From NCBI RefSeq assembly GCF_014202475.1, contig NZ_JACHGV010000013.1, positions 62,001 to 126,000 on the forward strand: a DNA stretch of 64,000 bases. The letters run 5' to 3'. Origin of the DNA: Streptomyces paradoxus (GTDB lineage Bacteria; Actinomycetota; Actinomycetes; Streptomycetales; Streptomycetaceae). A program made the translations under genes and the position numbers. Of the stretch, positions 1 to 8,933 are shown piece after piece (within the stretch, counting starts at the first letter, position 1; every line of letters starts with the position of its first letter). The notes beneath the pieces are model-generated. The model was given only the letters and a program-made list of their open reading frames with translations. It made no database searches and was not told the DNA's origin.

Positions 1-2512
1 TGCCGGACCGGACGATGGCCAGGGCCTTGCCGTGGAAGGCGGTCCGGGTGCTCGCCTGGTAGCGCTCGGCGCTCTCCTGGCGGCCGTTGTCGAGCCCGGC
101 GAGGGAGCCGCCCGCCACCTGGAAGGAGAGCAGGTGCTCCGCGTCGGGCACCACCACACCGCGCCGGTCGACGACCTCGGCCGTCACGAAGACCAGGGAA
201 CGGCCGTCCGCGGCGAGGGACGCGCGGTCCGCGGTGAGGCGTATCGCGTGCGGCGCTCCCGCGGTGCGCAGCACGTCGGTGGCCACCACCTTTCCGCCCT
301 GCCGTGCCACGGCCTTCAGCTCGCCCGGCTCGAAGGGCACCCGCCAGGTGAGGTGGAGCTTGCCGGCGCTGCCGTTCGGGCTGGTGTAGCTGCCGGGGTA
401 GGGGCCGTCGGTGAAGGTCTTGTCGTCGCCGGTCACCTCGGTCGTCTCCAGGTACGTGCGGCCGTCGACGGTCTTCTTGGTGTCGAACCGCCGTACCCCG
501 AGGGACTTTCCGTTGAGGTACAGCTCGACGGTCTCGGCGTTCGCGTACGCCCAGACCTCGACCGTGTCGCCCTTGGCGTGGTTCCAGGTCATGGGCAGCA
601 GGTGGACCATCGGCTCGCTGACCCACTGGCTCCGGAACAGGTGGTACATGTCCTTCGGGAAGCCCGCAGTGTCGACCGCGCCGAAGAAGGACGCCTTGAC
701 CGGGAAGACGTCGTAGGGCGTGGGTTCGCCGATGTAGTCGATGCCCGACCAGAGGAACTGCCCGGCGAACCACTTGCGGTCCCGGTCCTTCTTGTGGCCG
801 TACTCGCCGCTCATCGTCCAGGAGGCGAGGTTGTTGTCGTAGGAGGAGGTCGCGCGCCGGCCCGGGGTGTGGTTCTCGCCGGTGTTGAGGCGCTCTGGTT
901 CCTGGTAGGCGCCGCGGGTGGAGGTCTCCGAGGAGGACTCGGACTCGAAGAGGAACAGGTGCGGGTAGGCCGCGTGCAGCTGGTCCACCGACTTGGCGGT
1001 GTTGTAGTTGAGGCCCAGGCCGTCCAGCTTGGCCAGCATGAGGTCGGCCGCGGAGCCCTTGGCCGGCAGGCGGCGGTACTTGTCGGAGCCGATGACCAGC
1101 GGGCGGGTGTCGTCGGCGGCCCTGATCGCCCCGATGATCCGGTCGGCCATGGCCAGGCCTGCGGTGGAGGTGGAGTCGGGGACCTCGTTGCCGATGGACC
1201 AGCTCAGCACCGCGGGTGAGTTGCGGGCCGCCAGCACCATCTCGGTGACGTCCTTCTCGCACCACTCGTCGAAGAAGCGGCCGTAGTCGTACCGGTTCTT
1301 GCCGGTGCGCCAGCAGTCGAACGCCTCCACCAGCATGACGATGCCCAGCTCCTCGCAGACCTGGATCACCTCGGGCGCGGGCGGGTTGTGGGAGGTGCGC
1401 AGGGCGTTGACGCCCATGGACCGCATGATCTCCAGCTGCCGGCGGACGGCGTCGATGCTGACGGCGGCGCCGAGTGCGCCCAGGTCGTGATGGAGGTCGA
1501 CGCCCTTGATCTTGTGGTGGATGCCGTTGAGGAAGAAGCCCTCGTCCGGGTCGAAGCGGAAGGTGCGCAGGCCGAAGACCGTGCGGTAGGTGTCGGTGGT
1601 TCTGCCGCCGACGCGCAGTTCGGTGTGCAGGGTGTAGCGGTGCGGGGTCGCGAAGTCCCACAGCTCGGGGTGCCGGACGGTGAGTTCCTGGGTCTCGGTC
1701 CGCTCACCGGTGACGGCCGCGGCGGAGGAGGTACGGGCGACCGTCCGGCCCCTGCGGTCGACGATCCGGGAGACGACCTCGACGTCCGCGTCCGCCCCCG
1801 AGGCGTTGACGACGGAGGTGGCGACCCGTACGACGGCTCGCTCGGCGGAGATGGCGGGCGTGGTGACGCGGGTGCCCCAGCGGGCGACGTGCACCGGCTC
1901 GGTGATCACCAGGCGGGCCTCGCGGTAGATGCCGCTGCCCGAGTACCAGCGGCTGCTGGGGAGCCGGTTCCGGACCTGGACGGCGATCACGTTCTCGGTG
2001 CTGCCGTCGGTGTGCACCAGGTCGGTGAGGTCGAGGGCGAAGCCGGTGTAGCCGTAGGGGTGGCGGCCGGCCTCCTTGCCGTTGCAGTAGACGGTGGAGT
2101 CCATGTAGACGCCGTCGAACTCCACCGAGACGCGCTGGCCGGCGAGGGCGGGCGGGAGGGTGAAGGCCAGGCGGTACCAGCCGAGGCCTCCGGGCAGGAA
2201 GCCGGTGCCGCTGGTGGTGCCGTGCTCGGTCGTGGGGGTCTGCTCGATGCTCCAGTCGTGCGGGACGGCGATCTCGCGCCATCCGGAGTCGTCGTGGCCG
2301 GGCAGGTGGGCGTCGGCGTAGGCGCCGGTCGGGTCGGTGATGCCGCCCGGGTTCACCAGGGCGAAGCGCCAGCCGTCGCGCAGTGCGACGGTCCGGCGGC
2401 CGGACGTGCCGCGCGCCTCCCCCGCGGCCCACGCCTCCGGGGCGCCGAGCAGCGCTCCGGCCGCGGGTGTGGCCGCGGAGGCGAGCAGGACCGATCTGCG
2501 CGTGACCGACAT
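1..2512 (-). CDS. Secreted glycoside hydrolase family 2 beta-galactosidase (3' end cut by window edge)
   Basis: Predicted exported GH2 exo-glycosidase, most likely a beta-galactosidase. The ATG at 2512 opens a signal peptide with early arginines (MSVTRRSVLLAS) and an AxA-type cleavage region near residue 30. A GH2 sugar-binding jelly-roll domain (about 45-200), an Ig-like domain and a TIM barrel follow. The acid/base Glu lies in the SIGNEVPD motif (about E443). The nucleophile is probably the second Glu of FESES (about E525), judged from the spacing to the following RG. After it comes FLWSGIDYIGEPTPY, typical of the beta-galactosidase subgroup with a DUF4982 domain. About 837 codons are visible with no stop, so the C-terminus lies outside the window. 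The gene diverges from the phosphatase at 2768. Family assignment is firm; the natural substrate is inferred. Confidence 0.9.
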   Translation of the reverse strand, partial: MSVTRRSVLLASAATPAAGALLGAPEAWAAGEARGTSGRRTVALRDGWRFALVNPGGITDPTGAYADAHLPGHDDSGWREIAVPHDWSIEQTPTTEHGTTSGTGFLPGGLGWYRLAFTLPPALAGQRVSVEFDGVYMDSTVYCNGKEAGRHPYGYTGFALDLTDLVHTDGSTENVIAVQVRNRLPSSRWYSGSGIYREARLVITEPVHVARWGTRVTTPAISAERAVVRVATSVVNASGADADVEVVSRIVDRRGRTVARTSSAAAVTGERTETQELTVRHPELWDFATPHRYTLHTELRVGGRTTDTYRTVFGLRTFRFDPDEGFFLNGIHHKIKGVDLHHDLGALGAAVSIDAVRRQLEIMRSMGVNALRTSHNPPAPEVIQVCEELGIVMLVEAFDCWRTGKNRYDYGRFFDEWCEKDVTEMVLAARNSPAVLSWSIGNEVPDSTSTAGLAMADRIIGAIRAADDTRPLVIGSDKYRRLPAKGSAADLMLAKLDGLGLNYNTAKSVDQLHAAYPHLFLFESESSSETSTRGAYQEPERLNTGENHTPGRRATSSYDNNLASWTMSGEYGHKKDRDRKWFAGQFLWSGIDYIGEPTPYDVFPVKASFFGAVDTAGFPKDMYHLFRSQWVSEPMVHLLPMTWNHAKGDTVEVWAYANAETVELYLNGKSLGVRRFDTKKTVDGRTYLETTEVTGDDKTFTDGPYPGSYTSPNGSAGKLHLTWRVPFEPGELKAVARQGGKVVATDVLRTAGAPHAIRLTADRASLAADGRSLVFVTAEVVDRRGVVVPDAEHLLSFQVAGGSLAGLDNGRQESAERYQASTRTAFHGKALAIVRSG

Positions 2513-2767
2513 GGCGGCTCTCCCTCATGAAAACCCAGAAGCACTCACAACTGATCGCGAACAAACAGATTCTGTCGATGCGTCACACGTGGCCGTCAAG
2601 GGTGCGGAAGCGTCCTTCTGCCTCAGGGACCACTTCGGCCGGTTTGCGCCTCGCCTCCGGCCGGCGGGCGGCACGGGGGTTACGGGGCCACGCCGGGCAC
2701 CAACGGACTACGCTGGAACTCAACCGACTTCCCTGATCACTGTGAGTGTCCGTTTGGAGTCGCGACG

Positions 2768-5155
2768 ATGAGCCCGGACGAGGTGTTCGACGATGGCGTG
2801 GCCGCCCGTGCCGTCATCGCCGTCGACGGCACGCTCACCGAGTGGAGCGAGGGCGCCCGCCGGCTGCTGGGCCACACGGCCGCCGAGGTCGTGGGCCGCC
2901 CGGCCGCCGCTCTGCTGGCCGACGGCGCGGACCCGCCGTCCGTGCGGGACGACTCCCGCTGGAGCGGCACCCTCACCCTGCGCCACCGCGACGGCCACCC
3001 CGTGTCCGTCTGGGTGCTCGCCCATCGCAGACCGCCCGACGGACCGGAGCCGACCGAGTGGCTCGCGGTGTCCCCGCCGGCGGCCACCGGCTCCGGACTG
3101 CCGGACGACCCGCTGGTGCGTCTGGCTCTGACGCAGTCGCCCTGCGCCACGATGATCTTCGACGAGCGGCTGCGGCTGCGCGGCGTCAACGAGGCCATGG
3201 CGGACCTCCTGGGACTGCCCGCCGGGCGGATGCTGGGCCTGAAGCCCACCGACATCGGCAGCCGGCCGCAGAACTCCGAGCTGGAAGAGAACCTGCGCCG
3301 GGTGCTGGGCACCGGCCGGCGGCAGGACATGCAGACGTACATGAAGGCGACCGGCGAGAGCCGGGCAGCGCACGCCTGGCTGGCCAGGATGGCGCCGCTC
3401 ACCGACGGGACCGGTCAGGTGCGCGGCGTGTGCGTGACCGCCCACGACTTCTCCGACCAGTACCGGTCACGGGAGCGGCTTCAGCTGGTCAACGAGGCGA
3501 GCGTGCGCATCGGCACCACCCTCGACGTCACGAATACGGCCCAGGAGCTGGCGGACGTGTGCGTCCCCGCGCTCGCCGACTTCGTCAGCGTCGACCTCCT
3601 GGAGGCGCGGGAGCAGGGCGGCGAGGCTCCCGGGCCGACGGCTCCGCCGGTGCACTTGCGCCGGGCCGCCCACCAGTCGGTCAACCGGGGCAGCCCCGAA
3701 GCCGTCGTCAAGCCCGGGCAGGTCGACGTCTACCCGGAGAACTCCCCGCAGTCCGCCTCGCTGGTCGCGGGGCACACGATCGTGGCCTCGCGCTCGTCCG
3801 GCGACCTGGAGCGGTGGCTCGCCTGGGACCCGGTGCGCTTCCAGCGGGTCCACGAGTACGGCATCCACACCACGATGTCCGTCCCGCTCCAGGCCAGGGG
3901 CACGACCCTCGGCGTGGCGGTCTTCACCCGCTTCCGGCGCCCCGAGCCGTTCAACGACGACGACGTGCTGCTGGCCGAGGAGGTCACGGCCCGGGCCGCC
4001 GTCTGCATCGACAACGCGAGCCGCTACTCCCGCGAGCGCGAGACCACCCTCACCCTGCAGCGCAGCCTGCTGCCCCGCACGCTGCCGCACACCGCCGCGG
4101 TGGAGGCGGCATCCCGCTATCTGCCGGCCACCCGCTCCGGCGTGGGCGGCGACTGGTTCGACGTGATCCCGCTGTCCGGGATGCGGGTCGCCATGGTCGT
4201 CGGCGACGTCGTCGGCCACGGCATCCAGGCCTCGGCCACCATGGGCCGGCTGCGCACCGCCGTGCGCACCCTCGCCGACATCGACCTGGCCCCCGACGAA
4301 CTGCTCACCCACCTCGACGACCTGGTCGTCCGGCTGTCCCAGGAGTCCGGCGGGGACCACGGCACCGGAGAGGTGGGCGCGACCTGCCTCTACGCGGTGT
4401 ACGACCCGGTGTCACGGCGCTGCAGCCTGGCCCGGGCGGGGCATCCGCTGCCCCTGCTGGTACCGCCGGACGGCCCGGCCCGGCAGCTCGACCTGCCCTC
4501 GGGTCCCCCGCTGGGTGTCGGAGGGCTGCCGTTCGAGTCGGCCGAGGTGGAACTGCGCGAGGGCAGCGTCCTGGCGTTCCACACGGACGGGCTGCTGGCG
4601 AGCCGCGAGCGGGACGTCGACGCGAGCGGCCGGATGCTCCGCGAGGCCCTGTCGGCGCCTTCCGACTCCCTGGACGAGACCTGCGACCGCGTGCTGCAGA
4701 GCCTGCTCCCACCGGGCGGCTCCAGTGACGACGTGGCCCTGCTCCTGGCCCGCACCCGTGGGCTGCCGTCCGCCCAGGTCGCCACCTGGGACATCCCCGC
4801 CGACCCGGCGCTGGTGGCCCCCATCCGCAAGCAGGTGGTCGACCAGCTCGAACGCTGGGGACTGGCCGAGGCCACGTTCACCGCCGAGCTGGTCGTGAGC
4901 GAACTGGTCACCAACGCCATCCGCTACGGCGCCCCTCCCATCCGGCTGCGGCTGATCCACGACGCGGCCACCCTGATCTGCGAGGTGTCGGACACCAACC
5001 ACACGGCTCCGCACCTGCGCCGGGCCAAGACCTGGGACGAGGGCGGCCGCGGTCTGCTCCTGGTCGCCCAGCTCACCCAGCGCTGGGGCAGCAGGCACAC
5101 CGCCGAGGGCAAGACGATCTGGTCGGAGCTGGCCCTGCTCGGCGACGAGATCTGA
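2768..5155 (+). CDS. PAS-GAF-SpoIIE (PP2C) phosphatase with C-terminal anti-sigma-type ATPase domain
   Basis: Multidomain stress-signalling phosphatase of 795 residues. The order is a weak PAS (about 10-100), a second PAS (about 118-235), GAF (about 240-420), a SpoIIE-type PP2C phosphatase (about 435-662) and an HATPase_c domain (about 680-790). Metal-binding acidic motifs of the phosphatase are visible: GVGGDWFDV (458-466), VVGDVVGHG (477-485) and SSDDVALLL (652-660). The ATPase N-box is SELVTNAIRYG (711-721), like that of RsbW-type kinases. In this family the phosphatase dephosphorylates STAS anti-anti-sigma factors and the ATPase binds sigma or phosphorylates STAS partners. A STAS protein is present in the window at 31218 but is not linked. 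ATG is preceded by GGAG at 2756. The gene stands alone on its strand. Confidence 0.9.
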   Translation: MSPDEVFDDGVAARAVIAVDGTLTEWSEGARRLLGHTAAEVVGRPAAALLADGADPPSVRDDSRWSGTLTLRHRDGHPVSVWVLAHRRPPDGPEPTEWLAVSPPAATGSGLPDDPLVRLALTQSPCATMIFDERLRLRGVNEAMADLLGLPAGRMLGLKPTDIGSRPQNSELEENLRRVLGTGRRQDMQTYMKATGESRAAHAWLARMAPLTDGTGQVRGVCVTAHDFSDQYRSRERLQLVNEASVRIGTTLDVTNTAQELADVCVPALADFVSVDLLEAREQGGEAPGPTAPPVHLRRAAHQSVNRGSPEAVVKPGQVDVYPENSPQSASLVAGHTIVASRSSGDLERWLAWDPVRFQRVHEYGIHTTMSVPLQARGTTLGVAVFTRFRRPEPFNDDDVLLAEEVTARAAVCIDNASRYSRERETTLTLQRSLLPRTLPHTAAVEAASRYLPATRSGVGGDWFDVIPLSGMRVAMVVGDVVGHGIQASATMGRLRTAVRTLADIDLAPDELLTHLDDLVVRLSQESGGDHGTGEVGATCLYAVYDPVSRRCSLARAGHPLPLLVPPDGPARQLDLPSGPPLGVGGLPFESAEVELREGSVLAFHTDGLLASRERDVDASGRMLREALSAPSDSLDETCDRVLQSLLPPGGSSDDVALLLARTRGLPSAQVATWDIPADPALVAPIRKQVVDQLERWGLAEATFTAELVVSELVTNAIRYGAPPIRLRLIHDAATLICEVSDTNHTAPHLRRAKTWDEGGRGLLLVAQLTQRWGSRHTAEGKTIWSELALLGDEI

Positions 5156-5274
5156 GCGCGCTGCCGAGCCGGTGACGGCCGCCCCGGCCGGGACGTCGGG
5201 GCCGCCGAGGCGTTCTTACCCGGGCCTGGTTTCATGTGCGGGCACGACCAGATCGCGTCCCGGAGGACCCCGCC

Positions 5275-6534
5275 CTGAACACCCCGCTCGCCGAAGTCCT
5301 GTCCGTGACGCTGCTGGCCGCCGTGCTGGTCTGGGCCGTCGCCCGGCCGAAGGGTCTGCCCGAGGCCGTGCTCGCGGTGCCGGCCGCGGGGCTCGCCATC
5401 GCCTTCGGCCTGATCTCGCCGGAGCACGCCTGGGAGGAGGTCCAGCGGCTGGGGCCGGTGGTCGGATTCCTCGCGGCCGTGCTGGTACTCGCCCACTTCT
5501 GTGACGTCGAAGGGCTGTTCACGGCGTGCGGGGCGTGGATGGCCCGCTGGGCCGCGGGCCGCCCCACCCGGCTGCTCACGGCGGTGTTCGCGCTGGCGTC
5601 CGTCGTCACGGCGGTGCTCAGCCTGGACGCCACCGTCGTCCTGCTGACTCCGGTGGTGCTCGCCACCGCCACCCGCATGGGCGTCCGGGCCCGGCCGCAC
5701 CTGTACGCGTGCGCGCATCTGTCGAACACCGCCTCGCTGCTGCTGCCGGTCTCCAACCTGACCAATCTGCTGGCCTTCACCGCGAGCGGGCTGAGCTTCA
5801 CCCGCTTCGCGGCGCTGATGGCACTGCCCTGGCTGGTCGCGATCGCCGCCGAGTACCTGGTGTTCCGGCGCTTCTTCGACGACGAACTCGCGGCGCCCCT
5901 CCCCTCCCCCGATCCCGCGCCGCGTCCCGAGCCGCTGCCGATGTTCGCCCTCGTCACGGTCGGCTGCACGCTCGCGGGGTTCGTGGTGGCCTCCGCCGTG
6001 GGGATCGAACCGGCCTGGGCCGCGACGGCCGGTGCGCTGGTGCTGGCGGTGCGGGCGCTGCTCCGGCGGCGGGCGACGCCGCTGACGGTGGTGCGGTCCG
6101 CGTCCCCGGCCTTCCTCGCGTTCGTGCTCGCGCTCGGTGTCGTGGTGCGCGCGGTCGTCGACCATGGGCTCGCCGACGCGCTGCGGCGTGTGCTGCCCGA
6201 CGGAGCAGGCCTGCTCACGCTGCTGGGCGTGGCCGCGCTGGCCGCCGTCCTGGCCAACCTCATCAACAACCTGCCCGCGGTGCTGGTGCTGCTGCCCCTG
6301 ACCGCCGGGGCCGGTCCGGGCGCCGTGCTGGCGGTGCTGCTCGGCGTGAACATCGGCCCCAACCTGACCTACGCCGGATCGCTGGCGACCCTGCTGTGGC
6401 GGCGGATCGTGCAGCAGCACGGGCACCGGCTGGGGCTCGGGGAGTTCACACGGCTCGGACTGCTCGCCGTGCCGGCCGCGCTGGTGCCGGCCGTGGTGGC
6501 CCTGTGGCTGTCCCTGACCGTGGTCGGGACCTGA
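5275..6534 (+). CDS. ArsB/NhaD/SLC13-type membrane transporter
   Basis: Polytopic inner-membrane protein of about 419 residues with roughly 11 hydrophobic segments and a repeated organisation. The motif LSLDATVVLLTPVV, the stretch SNTASLLLPVSNLTNLLAF and a second-half copy NLINNLPAVLVLLP...GVNIGPNLTYAGSLATLLW are hallmarks of the ArsB/NhaD/citrate (IT superfamily) transporters. The substrate could be arsenite, sodium/proton or a dicarboxylate; no arsR or arsC lies next to it, so arsenite export is not assumed. Start choice: a strong GGAGGA at 5262-5267 sits 7 nt before a CTG at 5275. The in-frame ATG at 5236 lacks a ribosome site and would add 13 polar residues. CTG starts are rare, so this is flagged. 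The stop is 12 bp from the convergent stop at 6547. Confidence 0.8.
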   Translation: MNTPLAEVLSVTLLAAVLVWAVARPKGLPEAVLAVPAAGLAIAFGLISPEHAWEEVQRLGPVVGFLAAVLVLAHFCDVEGLFTACGAWMARWAAGRPTRLLTAVFALASVVTAVLSLDATVVLLTPVVLATATRMGVRARPHLYACAHLSNTASLLLPVSNLTNLLAFTASGLSFTRFAALMALPWLVAIAAEYLVFRRFFDDELAAPLPSPDPAPRPEPLPMFALVTVGCTLAGFVVASAVGIEPAWAATAGALVLAVRALLRRRATPLTVVRSASPAFLAFVLALGVVVRAVVDHGLADALRRVLPDGAGLLTLLGVAALAAVLANLINNLPAVLVLLPLTAGAGPGAVLAVLLGVNIGPNLTYAGSLATLLWRRIVQQHGHRLGLGEFTRLGLLAVPAALVPAVVALWLSLTVVGT

Positions 6535-6546
6535 GCGCACGCCCGG

Positions 6547-8841
6547 TCAGCGGCGGCCGTCTCCGCCGTAGCCGTAGCCGTAGCCGTATCCGTAGCCGCC
6601 GTAGCCAGGGCCGTATCCGTAGCCGGGGTAGCCGTAGCCCGGGTTGCCGTACCGGCCGTCCGCGTCGCAGTAGTAGCCGTAGCGGTCGCAGGGCGAGTCG
6701 GTGGCGGCCGGGCTGCTCGGCGCCGGCCGCGGGGCCGGGGAGGTCGCGGACGGCGTCGGTCCGGGCTCGGGCGTCTTCGACGGGGTGGGGGTCGGCGTGG
6801 GCGTGGGACGCGGGGCCGGAGCGGCCGCGTTCCAGTTGACGGCCTTCATCCGGAGGTCGGCCTTGGAGGTGTCGATCACCCAGCGCTGGGCCTCGTCGTC
6901 CGTCCGGGCCTTGAGGACCAGGGCTCCCGAGCCGTTGGTCGCGGCCGGGGCCAGCGCGAGGTCCTGGTCCGAGCGGGGCACCAGGGCGCCCTGCAGGGTG
7001 AAGTCGTAGCGGATGTGCTTCGGGTCCGGCCGGGACGGGCCCGCGCACGGGGCCAGCCGCACCGAGTAGCCCAGCCGCGAGTCCAGGCACAGGTCGGGGG
7101 CGGCACCGTTGCGCAGCAGTCCGTCGGTCTCGTAGGTCCACTGCTGGGCGGCGTCCGCGGAGCAGGCCGTGAGTTCCGCTTCGCCGCCCTCGACGGCCTT
7201 CTCGCCGTCGATGCCCACGCACAGGCCCGAGGCGACGTTGTGCAGCCGCCCGCGCAGGGTGCCCTTTCCGGCGTCGTCCGCCCCGGCCGAGGACGGGTCG
7301 GTGGTCGCCCCGCCGGCGTCGGGGTCGGGTGCTTCCCCGGCCGGCCGGTCGGCACCGGCCGGTGCGCCGTCACCGGAGTTGCCGGTGGACCACAGGACCA
7401 GCGGCAGGACGACGAGGCCGCTGACCGTCAGGATGCCCACGGTGAGGTTGCGCCGCCGGGCGGCACGGCGGGCCGTTCTGTCGGCGGATCTTCGCGCTGC
7501 GGTGCGGGGGCCTTCGGGGCGGGGGCCCGGAGGTGCGGTGACGGGCGGCGGTACGGACAGGCCCTCGTAGGCCGTGCCCGGAGGGTGGGCTCTGTCCGGG
7601 GGTGCGCCCGCTCCGTCCGCCGCGGGAGGGGGCGGCGCGGCCGCCGGGCCGCCCGGAGCGGTGAACGACTCCCCGACGGTGCCGGTGAGGGCGACCGGGT
7701 CCGGGAAGGTCCCGCGCTCCCCGCCGGCCGGCCCGGCAAGAGGCTCACGCACCGGCCGAACCGGATCCGGAAAGACGTCACGCTCCTCACGGACCGGCTC
7801 GTGGGAAGGCTCACGGGCCGCCCGGACCGGGTCCGGAATGATCTCGTACGCCATGCCGGCCGGGTCCGGGAAGACCTCGCGCGCCAGGGCGACCGGGTCC
7901 GGGAACAGTTCACGTGCCGCGGCGGCCGGGGTCGCGGCGGTGGCCGCACCGGCCGCTCCCCCGGGTCGCCCGCGCTCGGTGGGACGCCCGCCCCCGGTGC
8001 TCTCCCCCGCCTCGTTCGCCCGGCTCTCCGCGTACGCCCTCCCGCCCCAGCCCAGCACCGCCTCCGCGAGGGCGGCGCCGAGGCCGTGGTTGAACTGGTC
8101 GAGCTGGTCGGCGGCGGCGCTGCAGTGCCCGCAGCCCTCGATATGCGCGCGTAGATCCGGGTCGAGGGTGAGTCCTCCTCGCCGGTAGGTCACGTCGAGC
8201 AGGCGCAGGTAGCGCCGGCACTCCTCGTCGGGGGCGAGTTCGCGGTGCAGCTGGAGGCATTCCTCGCGCAGCCGGTCCCGGGCCCGGCCCAGTTCGACGC
8301 GCGCGCCCTCCTCGTCCAGGCCGAGCAACCCGGCCGGGGAGGTGAGGGGTTCGGCCTCGACCTCGACGTGCCACAGCAGGCAGCGGGCGGACTGGGGCAG
8401 CCGCTGGAAGGCCCCGGACAGCAGGCGCCGCCGCTGCGAGGGCAGCAGCCGGGAGGCGGGCCGCTCGCCCTCGCCGGTGCCGGTGAGCAGCTCCGGGTGG
8501 AGCATGTCGAGTCTGTGGTCACCGGCCCACTCGGCCGCGATGCGCCGAACGGTGACGAGCAGGTGGGACCGCCATGCGGAGGTCGGGCCGTTCTGGCGGA
8601 GGGTTTCGCCGAAGAGCCGGGTGAAGGCCGCGGTGGTGAGCATGCCCGCCGAGCGGGGGCCGTCGGTGCACAGCCGGGCGTAGCCGAAGGCCGCCTCCCA
8701 GTGCCGGTCCAGCAGTTCGCCGACGGGGTGGAGCGCGGGTGTCGCCCCGGTCCACTTCCTGAGCTCCGCGCTCAGTTGCTCGTCCGTCGCGCCGAACCCG
8801 CGGGCCGGGGCCGGGGAATTCGACGGGCCTGCGTCTTTCAA
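6547..8841 (-). CDS. Sigma-like / zinc anti-sigma / transmembrane / ricin-lectin fusion protein
   Basis: 764-residue protein of unusual build. Residues 1-205 resemble a sigma-70 family protein: helical, with a region-2-like HWEAAFGYARLC and a late LPQSARCLLWHVEVE segment. A zinc anti-sigma motif follows, H-x3-C-x2-C (HIEGCGHC, about 233-240). Then come a linker with seven 11-residue repeats (311-387), an Arg-rich stop followed by one membrane helix (about 465-485), a ricin-type beta-trefoil domain (about 527-655, with QQWTYE and AQRWVI motifs), a Pro/Thr stalk and a Tyr/Gly-rich tail. Topology would put the sigma/zinc part in the cytoplasm and the lectin outside. Start: TTG at 8841 has GAGAGGA about 9 nt upstream, whereas the ATG at 8880 lacks a ribosome site. 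The sigma assignment is by pattern, not search. Function is unknown; a sugar or cell-wall sensing regulator is an inference. Confidence 0.75.
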   Translation of the reverse strand: MKDAGPSNSPAPARGFGATDEQLSAELRKWTGATPALHPVGELLDRHWEAAFGYARLCTDGPRSAGMLTTAAFTRLFGETLRQNGPTSAWRSHLLVTVRRIAAEWAGDHRLDMLHPELLTGTGEGERPASRLLPSQRRRLLSGAFQRLPQSARCLLWHVEVEAEPLTSPAGLLGLDEEGARVELGRARDRLREECLQLHRELAPDEECRRYLRLLDVTYRRGGLTLDPDLRAHIEGCGHCSAAADQLDQFNHGLGAALAEAVLGWGGRAYAESRANEAGESTGGGRPTERGRPGGAAGAATAATPAAAARELFPDPVALAREVFPDPAGMAYEIIPDPVRAAREPSHEPVREERDVFPDPVRPVREPLAGPAGGERGTFPDPVALTGTVGESFTAPGGPAAAPPPPAADGAGAPPDRAHPPGTAYEGLSVPPPVTAPPGPRPEGPRTAARRSADRTARRAARRRNLTVGILTVSGLVVLPLVLWSTGNSGDGAPAGADRPAGEAPDPDAGGATTDPSSAGADDAGKGTLRGRLHNVASGLCVGIDGEKAVEGGEAELTACSADAAQQWTYETDGLLRNGAAPDLCLDSRLGYSVRLAPCAGPSRPDPKHIRYDFTLQGALVPRSDQDLALAPAATNGSGALVLKARTDDEAQRWVIDTSKADLRMKAVNWNAAAPAPRPTPTPTPTPSKTPEPGPTPSATSPAPRPAPSSPAATDSPCDRYGYYCDADGRYGNPGYGYPGYGYGPGYGGYGYGYGYGYGGDGRR
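7681..7911 (-). repeat. Seven tandem 33-bp units encoding 11-residue FPDPV repeats
   Basis: Inside the fusion protein, 77 codons divide exactly into seven 11-residue units. Examples are ELFPDPVALAR, EVFPDPAGMAY, EIIPDPVRAAR and DVFPDPVRPVR; units 4 and 6 are diverged. The DNA keeps a 33-bp periodicity, with gggtccgggaa-like cores visible on the plus strand. The array lies between the zinc motif and the membrane helix, so on the predicted cytoplasmic side. Confidence 0.9.
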
Positions 8842-8933
8842 TGCTGCATTCCTCTCAAGGACATGCGGGATAAAGTCCATACCAAGGGGTATGCCGGCAC
8901 GTCGGCCTCGCGCATACGAAAGAAAGGCGTGAT

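Noticed and set aside
32..1219. A 395-codon plus-strand frame at the left edge
   Set aside because: It is the shadow of the GH2 gene, whose catalytic motifs and signal peptide are on the minus strand.
2565..2575. Short palindrome ACAGATTCTGT upstream of the GH2 gene
   Set aside because: Only 5-bp arms and no repeated copy; too weak to call an operator.
2337..2771. Open frames in the GH2-phosphatase divergent gap
   Set aside because: They cross from the GH2 coding shadow into promoter DNA without a ribosome site.
6557..6660. Simple-sequence repeat of six-base units (Tyr-Gly codons)
   Set aside because: It encodes the Tyr/Gly-rich tail of the fusion protein in frame, so it is part of that gene and not a separate repeat element.
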